Below are positions 1 through 8,184 of a DNA stretch of 64,000 nt, piece by piece (positions within the stretch are counted from its first letter, which is position 1; every line of letters starts with the position of its first letter). Source of the stretch: Planctomycetota bacterium (GTDB lineage Bacteria; Planctomycetota; Planctomycetia; Gemmatales; HRBIN36); the NCBI GenBank assembly GCA_014584395.1, contig JACTMY010000010.1:62001-126000 (forward strand), in the 5' to 3' direction. A program made the translations under genes and the position numbers. Under the pieces are notes generated by a model. It saw only the letters and a program-made list of their open reading frames with translations. It was not told the origin of the DNA and did no database searches.

Positions 1-2
1 TC

Positions 3-524
3 GAAGCCTTCATCGCCAGAAAGAAGCCCAGCGACAAACCCCTGAAGGGTCGGCTGACGCTCATTGTCGGCTCCGATCAAACGGCGCGCATGTTGGCCTG
101 GGCCGTGCGCAAACGCGAAGGCGTGCCCATTGTCGCCAGCATGAATCGCGACGTGGCCCATGCCATCGCTGAAGACAATAAGTGTCGTTTTGTCCCATTT
201 GAAGCGATCTACTCAACGGCCCATGACCTGCTGCTGCTTTGCGGGGAAGCAGACACGGAAGGCATGGAAGAGAAGAACCTTCACTTGCGCGAGAAAGACG
301 TCCATCCCAATATTTTAAAATCGACCACGACGGTCGTCGATCTGCGCTCCTTCCCTAACCTCACGGGGTTTCACCATGAAGCGGTGATGCGGGGATGCCC
401 CGTGGTTTCTCCTCATGAAATTCTGCTGCAATACGCCCAACTCTACCTTCGGCTGATCACTGGACGACAATTGGATGCGGAATCGTTCCGGCCTTCCATG
501 GCCAAGGTTCTTGATGAGTCGTAA
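3..524 (+). CDS. Shikimate dehydrogenase-like protein, C-terminal part (5' end outside window)
   Basis: The open frame runs in from the left edge without a stop, so the start and the substrate-binding half are missing. The visible 173 residues match the NADP-binding half of AroE: a Rossmann beta-strand and turn (KGRLTLIVGSDQTAR), a middle region ending in DLLLLCG, and a C-terminal helix pair with GCPVVSPHEILLQYAQLYL and TGR, which resembles the usual GC..V.G.EM...QA..QF..WTG ending. AroE reduces 3-dehydroshikimate in the aromatic amino acid pathway. The glycine-rich loop is unusual (GSDQTA instead of GAGGAA) and the NATPxGM motif is lost, so cofactor binding may differ. In related bacteria AroE can be fused behind 3-dehydroquinate dehydratase; the missing 5' part would decide this. 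Confidence 0.7.
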   Translation, partial: EAFIARKKPSDKPLKGRLTLIVGSDQTARMLAWAVRKREGVPIVASMNRDVAHAIAEDNKCRFVPFEAIYSTAHDLLLLCGEADTEGMEEKNLHLREKDVHPNILKSTTTVVDLRSFPNLTGFHHEAVMRGCPVVSPHEILLQYAQLYLRLITGRQLDAESFRPSMAKVLDES

Positions 525-778
525 GCCTGTCATCTCGTCCAAGGGAAAATGGCATATAAGAACGCTTGAGCGAGGGGGCGGATGGAGCGCGTCGCAACCG
601 GCGTGGACAACCCGCGGACTCTCACAACGCTTTCATGACGGGAAAATTCACTCGACTCGAATCCCTACATTTTGTTGCCAGCGGTCAAGTGCTCGTGTAT
701 TGTGAATGTGCCGTACCGCTCTGCCCGTGGTGCCGAAAGTAAGACGGAACTTGAGCAGCCCTGGAGGTAGGGTGCGCC

Positions 779-3700
779 ATGCCGGATCATGATCCACAGT
801 CTCCCCTGAATCCACCCAGAGGGAAGAAGCCGAAGCAGCCCGACATCTTCGGGTCCATGCTCGGCGACATGCCCATCTCCGCAGAAGAGCGTGCCCAGGC
901 GGAGCGGCAAATTTGGCTCGATGATCTGCGGCAACAGCAAATGCGCCATTGGGCGGCCGGCCTCACCGTCCTGGTGGAAACCTACATTCAGCAAAACCCC
1001 AAGTTGCGCAGCGATCCCGAGGCCGTGCTCATTCTCCTTGCCGGTGAAATCAAGTACCGGTTCGACCGCGGACAAAATCCAACGGTCGAGGAAATGAAGC
1101 TACGGTTTCCCGAACATGAGAGGGCCATCCGTGAATTCCTCGCCAAGGAACAAGCGGCCCGCGCCAGCCAAGACACGGATCCATCAGTAACTCCCAACAC
1201 GCGCCGCAACCCCGGCGATGGCCCCAAGTCCCCTTCCTCGCAGATTCGCGCCGGCAAGCTCTCCAAGACCGGCTCCCACACAGCGCTCCACTTCGTCGAA
1301 TCCGCCAGCGCCATGGGTTATGAAATCATCGAGGAGTTGGGTCGAGGCGGCATGGGTGTTGTTTACAAAGCGCGGCAAACCGGACTCAAGCGCCTCGTCG
1401 CTCTGAAGATGATCATTTCCAGCATCCATGCTAGCGATGAACAAATCGACCGCTTCCGAGCGGAAGCTCAGGCCGTGGCGCGACTTCATCATGAAAACAT
1501 TGTCGCAGTCTATGACGTCGGGGAGTTCGAGGATAACCCCTATCTCGCACTCGAATACGTCGACGGCGGCAGCCTGGCCGATCTGCTTCATAAAGAGCAT
1601 CACCTGTCCCCCATCCAGTCCGCCACCATGCTCGAGCAACTGGCTCGCGCTTTGCAAGCCGCCCATGCCCAGGGCATCGTCCATCGCGACATCAAGCCCG
1701 CCAACATCCTGCTCACCCGCGACGGCGTGCCGAAAATCAGCGATTTTGGCCTGGCCAAACGCATGGACGAATCGAGCGGTTGGACCCGTACGGGCGACAT
1801 CATGGGCACGCCCTGCTACATGGCCCCGGAACAAGCCGAAGGCAAAATTCGCCTGATCGGACCTTGCACCGACATTTACTCTCTGGGATCGATTCTTTAC
1901 GAAATGCTGGTCGGCCAGCCTCCCTTCAAGGGCGCCACCACCCTCGAAACTCTCGAACAAGTTCGCCTCCAAGACCCGGCTCCCCCGAGCCGCCTTCAAA
2001 AGAACATTCCTCGGCCCTTGGAAGTGATTTGCCTCAAGTGCCTGGAAAAGGACCCGCAGCAACGTTATCTCACCGCGAAGGAACTGGCTGATGATCTGGC
2101 CCGATTCCTGGCCGGGGAACCCATCCTCGCTCGAGGCTCCACCGCTCTCGATCGGCTATCGCGGTGGGTGGGACGCAACAAAGTAGCTGCCTCGATGATC
2201 ATGACGATTACGCTGCTGCTCATCTCCCTCATCGCCGTTCTCGGATGGGTGATTTTCCTCAATCGCGACATCCAACGCGACTCGAGCAAGGATCTGGTTG
2301 CGCAAAACACCAAGCCCATCGATCCAGCAGACACAAAAGCAGCGGACCCCACGCGACCTGATCCGCCGCCTCTCTTAACTCAGCCAACGAAGGTGGAGCG
2401 CAAGCCCGATCCAACGGTCTCCAAGAGCGCGAGCTCCCAGCCCGCCATGTCCGAGACCAAGGCGACGCCCACCTCCGCAACGCCTACACAGCCCGATCCA
2501 ACGCGCGTAGCCCAGGCCACGATGCCGCCAGCGACGAAACCCACGATTACCGACCCGACGAAACCGGAAGTCGCCTCCAAGGACCCCGTGATCAAAGTAC
2601 CGCCCAAGGAACCGACCTTGGATGAACTCCTGGAGCGGGCCAAGACCGCCCCTTCAGCTACCGAATCCATCCGCTTGTACGCTCAAGCTCATGATCTGAT
2701 TCGGATTGGTAAAGAGCGTAAGAAGATGAACGAGCTTTACCAGCAAGTGCTCGTACCTGCTCTCGCGGCAGCCAAGGACCTGAAGCCCGGCCAAGAGGCC
2801 AACTTGGACCTGAAGATTGCCCTGCTCCACGCCGCCAAGGGGCGCATGATGTTGGACAATCCCTATGAGTCGAGCTTGTTTGGCAAGGACATCATGCGTC
2901 AATCGGCTCAGGCGTTCCAAGAAGCGATTCGTTTCTACGCCCCACACCGTTCGGATCGCACCCTGGCCGAATTTTATACGGGTCATGGCAACGCCTTAAT
3001 TCGCGTGCCTGGCATAGGTTTTCAAGAACTGCAGAAGGCGCTGCTCGAAGATGCGGCTCAGGCCATCAAGGCCGACCCTGATTATGCTGGCGGATATAAT
3101 CTGAAAGGATACAGCCTCTACCATCGGTTCAATGACCAGTTGAAATGGCTTGGCTTCCAGGCTGCTTTACTCGAACAAAGACAGCCGGCTTACCCCCTTC
3201 AAGATTTGTTGGAAGCGATAGAAGCTTATGACCAGGCTGTCAGCAAGGCCGAATCCGGCGCTGGCGATGAAAACCTGGCGATTTATCTGACCAATCGCAG
3301 CGCCGCTCATCTCCTCCTGGGATATTACGAGATCGAGGATATCAGCAAGCGGCGTGAAGCCTTCGACAAAGCGGTGGTTGATGCGCGCCGAGCCACGGAG
3401 TTTTCACGGGATTTCGATCTCGCCTGGCAAGCCTTGGGCAACGCTTACGAAGCCTTGGCCTGGAAGCCGCTGCGCATCAATATCCCGGAAAAGTACAACG
3501 AAGCTCTGCGTGCCTTCCGCACGCAAAAGGAAATTCGCTCCAGTCTTCCCGACGCCCACGCCAACATCGGCCGGTGCCTGGTGAAGTGGATGCTTGATGA
3601 CGAGGGCGAAGCATCCAATGCCGCGGAGGCCGAGCAGTCGCTGAAAGAAGCCTTGAACCTGGATGAACACTTCACCGAAGCGCACTTTTGGACAGCACGA

Positions 3701-4366
3701 TGGCGTTTGTCCAAAAAGAACCAGGCCGAAGCGCTGCGGCACTTGAAGCTTTCTTTTCAAGCGCTCGATGATCCCATTGCTCATTTGATCCGAGTGCGGG
3801 GACTGTTGGTTGGTCAAAATATGACCCAAGAGATGCTCGCCCTGCTCGATGAACTGCTCCCCAAGGATGCCAAGGATTACACTTCGGATCACGCGGCCTT
3901 TCTGTTGGTCCGCAGTCTCTTGCGCGCCAATGCCGCCCCCGCTGATTTAAATTTACCCAACCCGCACAGCCTTGCTGACGCTTTGGCCGTCCAAAAGTTG
4001 ACCCGGGAGATCATCCCCTTGGCCATGGCTCATTGGGCGTGCGCCGATATTCATTTTCGCCGCGCGAGCTTGACATCGCTTGATGCTAACCTTCGAAGAC
4101 AGGCCAATGAGCATTGCATGACTGAGCTGCGGCAAATGCTGAAAGTGAATCCTGACAGCCCCGTGGCCATGCTTGCGATTCGGCTCCTCTGCAATTCCCT
4201 CGAAAGCGCTCACAGAAACAAGCCTAAGCAAGAGGCCAAGGAAATGCTTGAAGAAGCGATTCATTGGGCCAGTCTTGCCGAAGAAAAGGCGACGGGCTCA
4301 GAACGGCCCACGTGGAGGATTCGCAGACAAACCTTGCAGGAAACCCTGAGAAAATTGGGGCCGTGA
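779..4366 (+). CDS. Transmembrane Ser/Thr protein kinase with C-terminal TPR-like sensor region
   Basis: This is a 1195-residue protein. Residues about 180-445 form a Hanks-type kinase: glycine loop GRGGMGVVY, VALK lysine, HRDIKPAN with D304, DFG at 322-324 and GTPCYMAPEQ. All catalytic residues are present, so it should be active. A single membrane segment lies at about 474-495, followed by a Pro/Thr/Lys-rich linker (about 510-610) and a long helical region to the end with TPR-like repeats (for example NANALIRVPG and AWQALGNAYEAL surroundings), predicted outside the cytoplasm. Residues 1-175 are a helical N-terminal part. The ATG is preceded by GGAGGT 10 bases upstream. Such kinases are numerous in planctomycetes; the substrate cannot be told. 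It converges on the sulfatase gene with a 49-base gap. Confidence 0.93.
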   Translation: MPDHDPQSPLNPPRGKKPKQPDIFGSMLGDMPISAEERAQAERQIWLDDLRQQQMRHWAAGLTVLVETYIQQNPKLRSDPEAVLILLAGEIKYRFDRGQNPTVEEMKLRFPEHERAIREFLAKEQAARASQDTDPSVTPNTRRNPGDGPKSPSSQIRAGKLSKTGSHTALHFVESASAMGYEIIEELGRGGMGVVYKARQTGLKRLVALKMIISSIHASDEQIDRFRAEAQAVARLHHENIVAVYDVGEFEDNPYLALEYVDGGSLADLLHKEHHLSPIQSATMLEQLARALQAAHAQGIVHRDIKPANILLTRDGVPKISDFGLAKRMDESSGWTRTGDIMGTPCYMAPEQAEGKIRLIGPCTDIYSLGSILYEMLVGQPPFKGATTLETLEQVRLQDPAPPSRLQKNIPRPLEVICLKCLEKDPQQRYLTAKELADDLARFLAGEPILARGSTALDRLSRWVGRNKVAASMIMTITLLLISLIAVLGWVIFLNRDIQRDSSKDLVAQNTKPIDPADTKAADPTRPDPPPLLTQPTKVERKPDPTVSKSASSQPAMSETKATPTSATPTQPDPTRVAQATMPPATKPTITDPTKPEVASKDPVIKVPPKEPTLDELLERAKTAPSATESIRLYAQAHDLIRIGKERKKMNELYQQVLVPALAAAKDLKPGQEANLDLKIALLHAAKGRMMLDNPYESSLFGKDIMRQSAQAFQEAIRFYAPHRSDRTLAEFYTGHGNALIRVPGIGFQELQKALLEDAAQAIKADPDYAGGYNLKGYSLYHRFNDQLKWLGFQAALLEQRQPAYPLQDLLEAIEAYDQAVSKAESGAGDENLAIYLTNRSAAHLLLGYYEIEDISKRREAFDKAVVDARRATEFSRDFDLAWQALGNAYEALAWKPLRINIPEKYNEALRAFRTQKEIRSSLPDAHANIGRCLVKWMLDDEGEASNAAEAEQSLKEALNLDEHFTEAHFWTARWRLSKKNQAEALRHLKLSFQALDDPIAHLIRVRGLLVGQNMTQEMLALLDELLPKDAKDYTSDHAAFLLVRSLLRANAAPADLNLPNPHSLADALAVQKLTREIIPLAMAHWACADIHFRRASLTSLDANLRRQANEHCMTELRQMLKVNPDSPVAMLAIRLLCNSLESAHRNKPKQEAKEMLEEAIHWASLAEEKATGSERPTWRIRRQTLQETLRKLGP

Positions 4367-4415
4367 TCAGGCCCAGCGTTCCTCACTGGTCGCGGGTCAA
4401 GTGTTCGCCGATCGC

Positions 4416-5918
4416 TCACTGTCCGGGCACATCCAGCCCTTTCATCGAAAAGGGTTCCGACTTGACGTGCTGCTCTGCCATCAAGCGCCGCAAACGGTCA
4501 GCCACTTCCGGGTTTTCCTTGGCCACGTCCTTGGTTTCGCTCGGATCGCGCTCGAGGTGGTAGAGTTCAAGCTCTCCCGGCTGCTGCTCCCGCGCCCGGG
4601 GGCCCGGGTTCAGGTTGCGGCGAATGGCTTTCCATGGCCCAACGCGAATGCTTTGTTGCCCGCCATAACCGGGCGACTCACGATACAGGAAGGATCGTGG
4701 GGATTGCGGTTGTCCCAGGAGCGCGGGAGCAAAGCTGATGCCGTCCAATCCTTCCGGGATCGCGGACTTGGCATCGATCAACTCCAGTAATGTGGGCAGC
4801 CAATCCTCAAATCCCGTGACACGGTCGTGGGTGGTTAATGGAGCGATCTTGCCCGGCCAGCGGATGATGCAAGGAACCCGAATCCCTCCCTCATAAAAGG
4901 AACCCTTGCGTCCGCGCATCCCCGACGCGCTATTGAAGAACTCCGTATCCGTCCCTCCGAGGCGATCATAGAGCGGACCATTATCGCTTGAAAAAATGAC
5001 GATCGTTTCCCTTTCCAGCCCGCATTCCTTGATCAGAGACAACAAGCGTCCGACGTCGCGATCCAGCCGTGTGATCATGGCGGCATAGGCGGCACGTGGA
5101 TAGCGATGTGGCAAGTAGGCGCGATCTCCGCGGTATGGCGCGTCCTCAAATTGGCCCAGATACTCCTTCAGGGAATCGGCGGGAACCTGCAAGGCCAGAT
5201 GAGGCACGGTCGAGGCAAAGTAAAGGAAGAAAGGACGATCCTTGTTAGTGCGAATATAGCTCAACGCCTGTTCGATGATCAGATCGGGGGCATAATCCTT
5301 GCCCAGATATCGTGTGTAACTGGCGGGGTCGTTGGGGTCTGCTTCCGGCGGCAGCTTTTGATGGGCTGGAAAAGGCGGATTGTTAAGGGGTGACTTGCGA
5401 TCGTTGTCCCAGAGATGGGTGGGATAGTAATTGTGGGCTACGGCTTGGCAGTTGTAGCCAAACCATCGATCGAACCCTTGCTTGAACGGATCGCCCGAAC
5501 TTCCAACCGGACCCAGTCCCCACTTGCCAAATCCGCCAACGGCATAGCCTAGGGACTTGAGTATGAGCGGTAATTTAAGGGTTCCATCGGGAACGGGCAT
5601 TTGCCCCTCCTCGTAACCCCTGGCTTGCCGATTGTCTCGAATGAAGGCATGCCCCGGATGAAGCCCCGTCATCAACACACAGCGGGATGGAGCACAGACG
5701 TTGCTTCCTGAATAATGATTCGTCAAGCGCATCCCATCCCTGGCCAAATGATCGACATGAGGAGTGCGAATGATTTTTTGCCCATAACAACCGACGTCGC
5801 CATATCCCAGATCATCCGCCAAGATGAAGATGATATTGGGTTTCCGCGGCGGTTCTGCGGACAATAGTCCGCTCGCCAAGCAGAGACTAAGCTGTAATGT
5901 TAAGCCAAATCGAATCAT
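4416..5918 (-). CDS. Secreted sulfatase (arylsulfatase family)
   Basis: A 500-residue sulfatase that removes sulfate esters, probably from sulfated polysaccharides, after export. The chosen ATG at 5918 has AAGGGATGAG just upstream and gives a clean signal peptide (residues 1-20, ending LLSA); a TTG further upstream is less likely. The N-terminal metal site ADD (D35, D36) is present, and C75-APSR is the CxPSR motif that is converted to formylglycine, followed by GLHPGHAF. A second metal motif, SSDNG, and the C-terminal fold with RESPGYGGQ and LYHLERDP are typical. The formylglycine-generating enzyme is not in this window. Planctomycete genomes carry many such genes, and no polysaccharide-utilisation neighbours are visible here. 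Confidence 0.95.
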   Translation of the reverse strand: MIRFGLTLQLSLCLASGLLSAEPPRKPNIIFILADDLGYGDVGCYGQKIIRTPHVDHLARDGMRLTNHYSGSNVCAPSRCVLMTGLHPGHAFIRDNRQARGYEEGQMPVPDGTLKLPLILKSLGYAVGGFGKWGLGPVGSSGDPFKQGFDRWFGYNCQAVAHNYYPTHLWDNDRKSPLNNPPFPAHQKLPPEADPNDPASYTRYLGKDYAPDLIIEQALSYIRTNKDRPFFLYFASTVPHLALQVPADSLKEYLGQFEDAPYRGDRAYLPHRYPRAAYAAMITRLDRDVGRLLSLIKECGLERETIVIFSSDNGPLYDRLGGTDTEFFNSASGMRGRKGSFYEGGIRVPCIIRWPGKIAPLTTHDRVTGFEDWLPTLLELIDAKSAIPEGLDGISFAPALLGQPQSPRSFLYRESPGYGGQQSIRVGPWKAIRRNLNPGPRAREQQPGELELYHLERDPSETKDVAKENPEVADRLRRLMAEQHVKSEPFSMKGLDVPGQ

Positions 5919-6159
5919 CTGCTCATCCCTTGCTGTTGCCAATCAACCAAGTTTGGATGATAGCATTGTCAAGTCCTGAGAGCCTTGACGCCACCCATTT
6001 TTCTGATCGTGAGTGGTTCCGGAAAATCACCGATGAGGATTGGCCATCATTACTGCAAGCAACCCTCCCAATTCAATAAAGTTATGGCCGTTCCAGAACC
6101 GATGCCCTCATGATTCGTATGATGATTATGCGGTCCAACGTGGTAACAGGCTGAAAGAG

Positions 6160-6915
6160 ATGCGGTCGATGGATGCCCCTCCCCTGCTCAAAATCAACAA
6201 CGTCTCGGTCACGCTGGGCAACGTTTCGATCCTTCGTCAACTCACCACGAGCATCCCCCGGCAAAAAATCACCGCCCTGATCGGCTTGAACGGCGCCGGC
6301 AAGACCACGCTGTTGCGCGTCTTGCTCAAGGAAATTCCCTATTCCGGCAACATCGAGTACTTCTGCGGTCATCGCCACGATCAAAAGTATCCGCAACTGA
6401 TCGGCTATGTGCCGCAACGGCTGCAGTTCGATGCTCAGCTTCCCATCACCGTGATCGAATTGATGAGCCTGGCACTCTCACAGCGACCGTTGTTTCTAGG
6501 GATTTCAACTTTGATCCGACAGCGCATCGAGCGGATGCTGAAACGAGTCAAATCCGAACGGCTCATGCACTACAACGTGGGCAGTTTGTCCGGGGGGGAA
6601 TTGCAGCGCGTGCTGCTGGCGCTAGCGATGGAGCCGGCACCGGAGTTGTTATTGCTGGACGAACCAGCGGCAGGGATCGACTTTCAACATCAAGGCGAAT
6701 TCTACGACTTGATCGATGAGATCAATCGCGAAACGGGCGTGACCGTGCTGCTGGTCTCGCACGATTTGTCGGTGATCAGCCAGCGGGCCCACCACGTGCT
6801 GTGTTTGAAAGAGGGAAAAATCCAGTGCGAGGGGCAGCCGCAAGATGTATTGTCGGTCACCATGGTGAGTCAGATCTTCGGCGCGGACAAGGCCCTTTAT
6901 CATCATCCCCATTAA
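6160..6915 (+). CDS. ABC transporter ATP-binding protein, Zn/Mn-uptake (ZnuC/MntB) type
   Basis: A 251-residue ATPase subunit that would drive a metal importer at the cytoplasmic membrane. Visible motifs are Walker A (GLNGAGKTTLL), Q-loop region (YVPQRLQFD), signature (LSGGELQRV), Walker B (LLLLDEP) and the switch histidine (LLVSHD). The SLSGGELQRVLLALAM stretch and overall length resemble ZnuC-like proteins. GAAAGAG lies directly before the ATG at 6160 and 9 bases before a second in-frame ATG at 6169; either may be used. No permease or binding protein is adjacent: upstream is the divergent sulfatase and downstream genes are on the other strand. The partner subunits must lie elsewhere, so the substrate is inferred from similarity only. 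Confidence 0.88.
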   Translation: MRSMDAPPLLKINNVSVTLGNVSILRQLTTSIPRQKITALIGLNGAGKTTLLRVLLKEIPYSGNIEYFCGHRHDQKYPQLIGYVPQRLQFDAQLPITVIELMSLALSQRPLFLGISTLIRQRIERMLKRVKSERLMHYNVGSLSGGELQRVLLALAMEPAPELLLLDEPAAGIDFQHQGEFYDLIDEINRETGVTVLLVSHDLSVISQRAHHVLCLKEGKIQCEGQPQDVLSVTMVSQIFGADKALYHHPH

Positions 6916-6946
6916 AAAACCCTGGCCCGCAAGATCGGGTCAGGGT
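6914..6946 (-). terminator. Intrinsic terminator for the small minus-strand gene
   Basis: ACCCTGGCCCG and CGGGTCAGGGT form an 11-bp stem with one wobble around a 6-base loop. Read on the minus strand it is followed by six Ts (the A run at 6914-6919, which also overlaps the ABC ATPase stop codon). Confidence 0.75.
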
Positions 6947-6978
6947 CGTGGTTTAGCCAGCGCCCTCGCCGCCGCCGG

Positions 6979-7206
6979 TTAGAGGGGAGGCCAACCTTTT
7001 TCGATTCCTTCTTCCTCAATTTGCAACAAATCCGATTCGGAAATGCCATACTCCGTAATCACGGCCTGTCTTGATTGACGGACGCTTTGCTGTTGATCTT
7101 GAGCCAGAACCAGGTCACGGAAAATGGCCCGTTTCACGTCTAAACTCAGTTTCTTTGGCAGGGTCATTTTGGCCAACTCCGCATTCTTGGAGGATTTCAT
7201 TGCCAT
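6979..7206 (-). CDS. Small conserved hypothetical protein (75 aa)
   Basis: The product is a short charged, mostly helical protein with no membrane segment or signal. It ends in a pattern of acidic residues then GWPPL, which I have the impression recurs in small planctomycete proteins, but I cannot name a family. The ATG at 7206 is chosen over a GTG at 7212; GAAGTGAG lies just upstream. A 6-bp hairpin (CCGAGT/ACTCGG, 7228-7245) sits in its leader, and a clear terminator follows it, which supports it being a separate small transcription unit. Confidence 0.6.
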   Translation of the reverse strand: MAMKSSKNAELAKMTLPKKLSLDVKRAIFRDLVLAQDQQQSVRQSRQAVITEYGISESDLLQIEEEGIEKGWPPL

Positions 7207-7555
7207 GCTCACTTCGATAAGACCCGCCCGAGTGGGCCGACTCGGAGCATAAGGTGGGGAATGTGTAAAGAATGTACCTAATCTATTCTAAGCGAGCGGT
7301 TTGCAAAAAACGGCAAATTCTGAGAAAATGTGCCAAATTCCACCGCCGCTTGCCTTCATTCCATGACCAAATGTACCGATCGGAAACCAACCCATCATCG
7401 TAACCCTAAGTGCTGATTTCATTGCATGTTGCGAGAAAACAGGCCCCTCCTTGTCGACTCGCTTTTTTATCCAACAAGGCCTAAAAAAGGGGGACGCGGT
7501 CAAGGCGAGTCCCCCCTAGAAATTCGAATGCTTTTCACCGATTCGCGCGCCTGAT
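7207..7555. other. Intergenic region, no gene seen
   Basis: The stretch holds the leader of the 75-aa gene and the terminator of the lipoprotein gene. An open frame at 7288-7503 on the minus strand has no ribosome-binding site, odd composition and no recognisable features, so it is not called. Confidence 0.6.
7483..7516 (-). terminator. Intrinsic terminator of the lipoprotein gene
   Basis: GGGGGAC (7489-7495) and GTCCCCC (7509-7515) form a 7-bp GC stem. On the minus strand it is followed by six Ts (A run 7483-7488). It lies 40 bases past the stop of the lipoprotein gene. Confidence 0.85.
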
Positions 7556-8050
7556 TCAGGGCTGCGGCGCTGAAAAAGAAGGTTGCGGCGGGATCATGCT
7601 ACCTGATTCCACGGGAGCTGAGGGAACGCTTGGCATGGTGGCTGGAACCGAGGGAGACATTGACCCAGGCGGCGTCGGCGGCGACGGTAATTCGGGAACG
7701 GGCAAGGGCGGCATGCCAGTCGTGGGCATTGAACCGGAAGTCGGGACGACCGCTTGAGGTGCCGTCGGCATCGAATGGCTCGAACTCACGTTGGGAGGCA
7801 AGGTCGACCGCGTCATCGTCCCATCCGTCGATGGCACACCCGACGTTTGCGGCATGTTCGTCATCGCGCCGTTTGCCGAGGACTGACTCGGACTCACGGC
7901 ATAGGAGCGCGGCGAAGGCGTTACCGCTTGCGTTCCGAGCAAGGGGGTTTGCCGACTCGTGCAACTGGGACAACTGGATTGGCAGCCGGTCAGGAAAAGA
8001 CTGCTTACCAGCAACGTGCTTGTGCTCCACACACTCCATCGTTTAGACAT
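7556..8050 (-). CDS. Proline/serine-rich lipoprotein
   Basis: A 164-residue exported protein. The first 22 residues form a lipoprotein signal with lipobox LTGC, followed by SSCPSC; the rest is low-complexity, rich in Pro, Ser, Thr and Met, with short repeats of the MPTTGMPPLPVPELP kind. GGAGGT lies 9 bases before the ATG. No enzymatic domain is visible; it may be a cell-envelope spacer or surface lipoprotein. A strong terminator follows directly. Confidence 0.72.
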   Translation of the reverse strand: MSKRWSVWSTSTLLVSSLFLTGCQSSCPSCTSRQTPLLGTQAVTPSPRSYAVSPSQSSANGAMTNMPQTSGVPSTDGTMTRSTLPPNVSSSHSMPTAPQAVVPTSGSMPTTGMPPLPVPELPSPPTPPGSMSPSVPATMPSVPSAPVESGSMIPPQPSFSAPQP

Positions 8051-8184
8051 CGTCAGACCTCCGACCCAGGCCGTGGCAGCCCTGGTCCTTCAAGGGGGGG
8101 ATTCTGTTTCATCGGTAGGGCTATAGGCGAAGGTGTTCGCCAAGTCAAGCGGAGCTGGCAGCCATGAGAGCGGTCTTGATGAGC

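Noticed and set aside
475..705. 76-codon open frame after the shikimate dehydrogenase-like gene
   Set aside because: Overlaps the end of that gene, Arg/Ser/Trp-rich and without a ribosome-binding site.
1184..2062. 292-codon open frame antisense to the kinase domain
   Set aside because: It lies opposite conserved kinase motifs and shows no family similarity.
7288..7503. 71-codon open frame in an intergenic stretch
   Set aside because: No ribosome-binding site, no start context, unusual composition.
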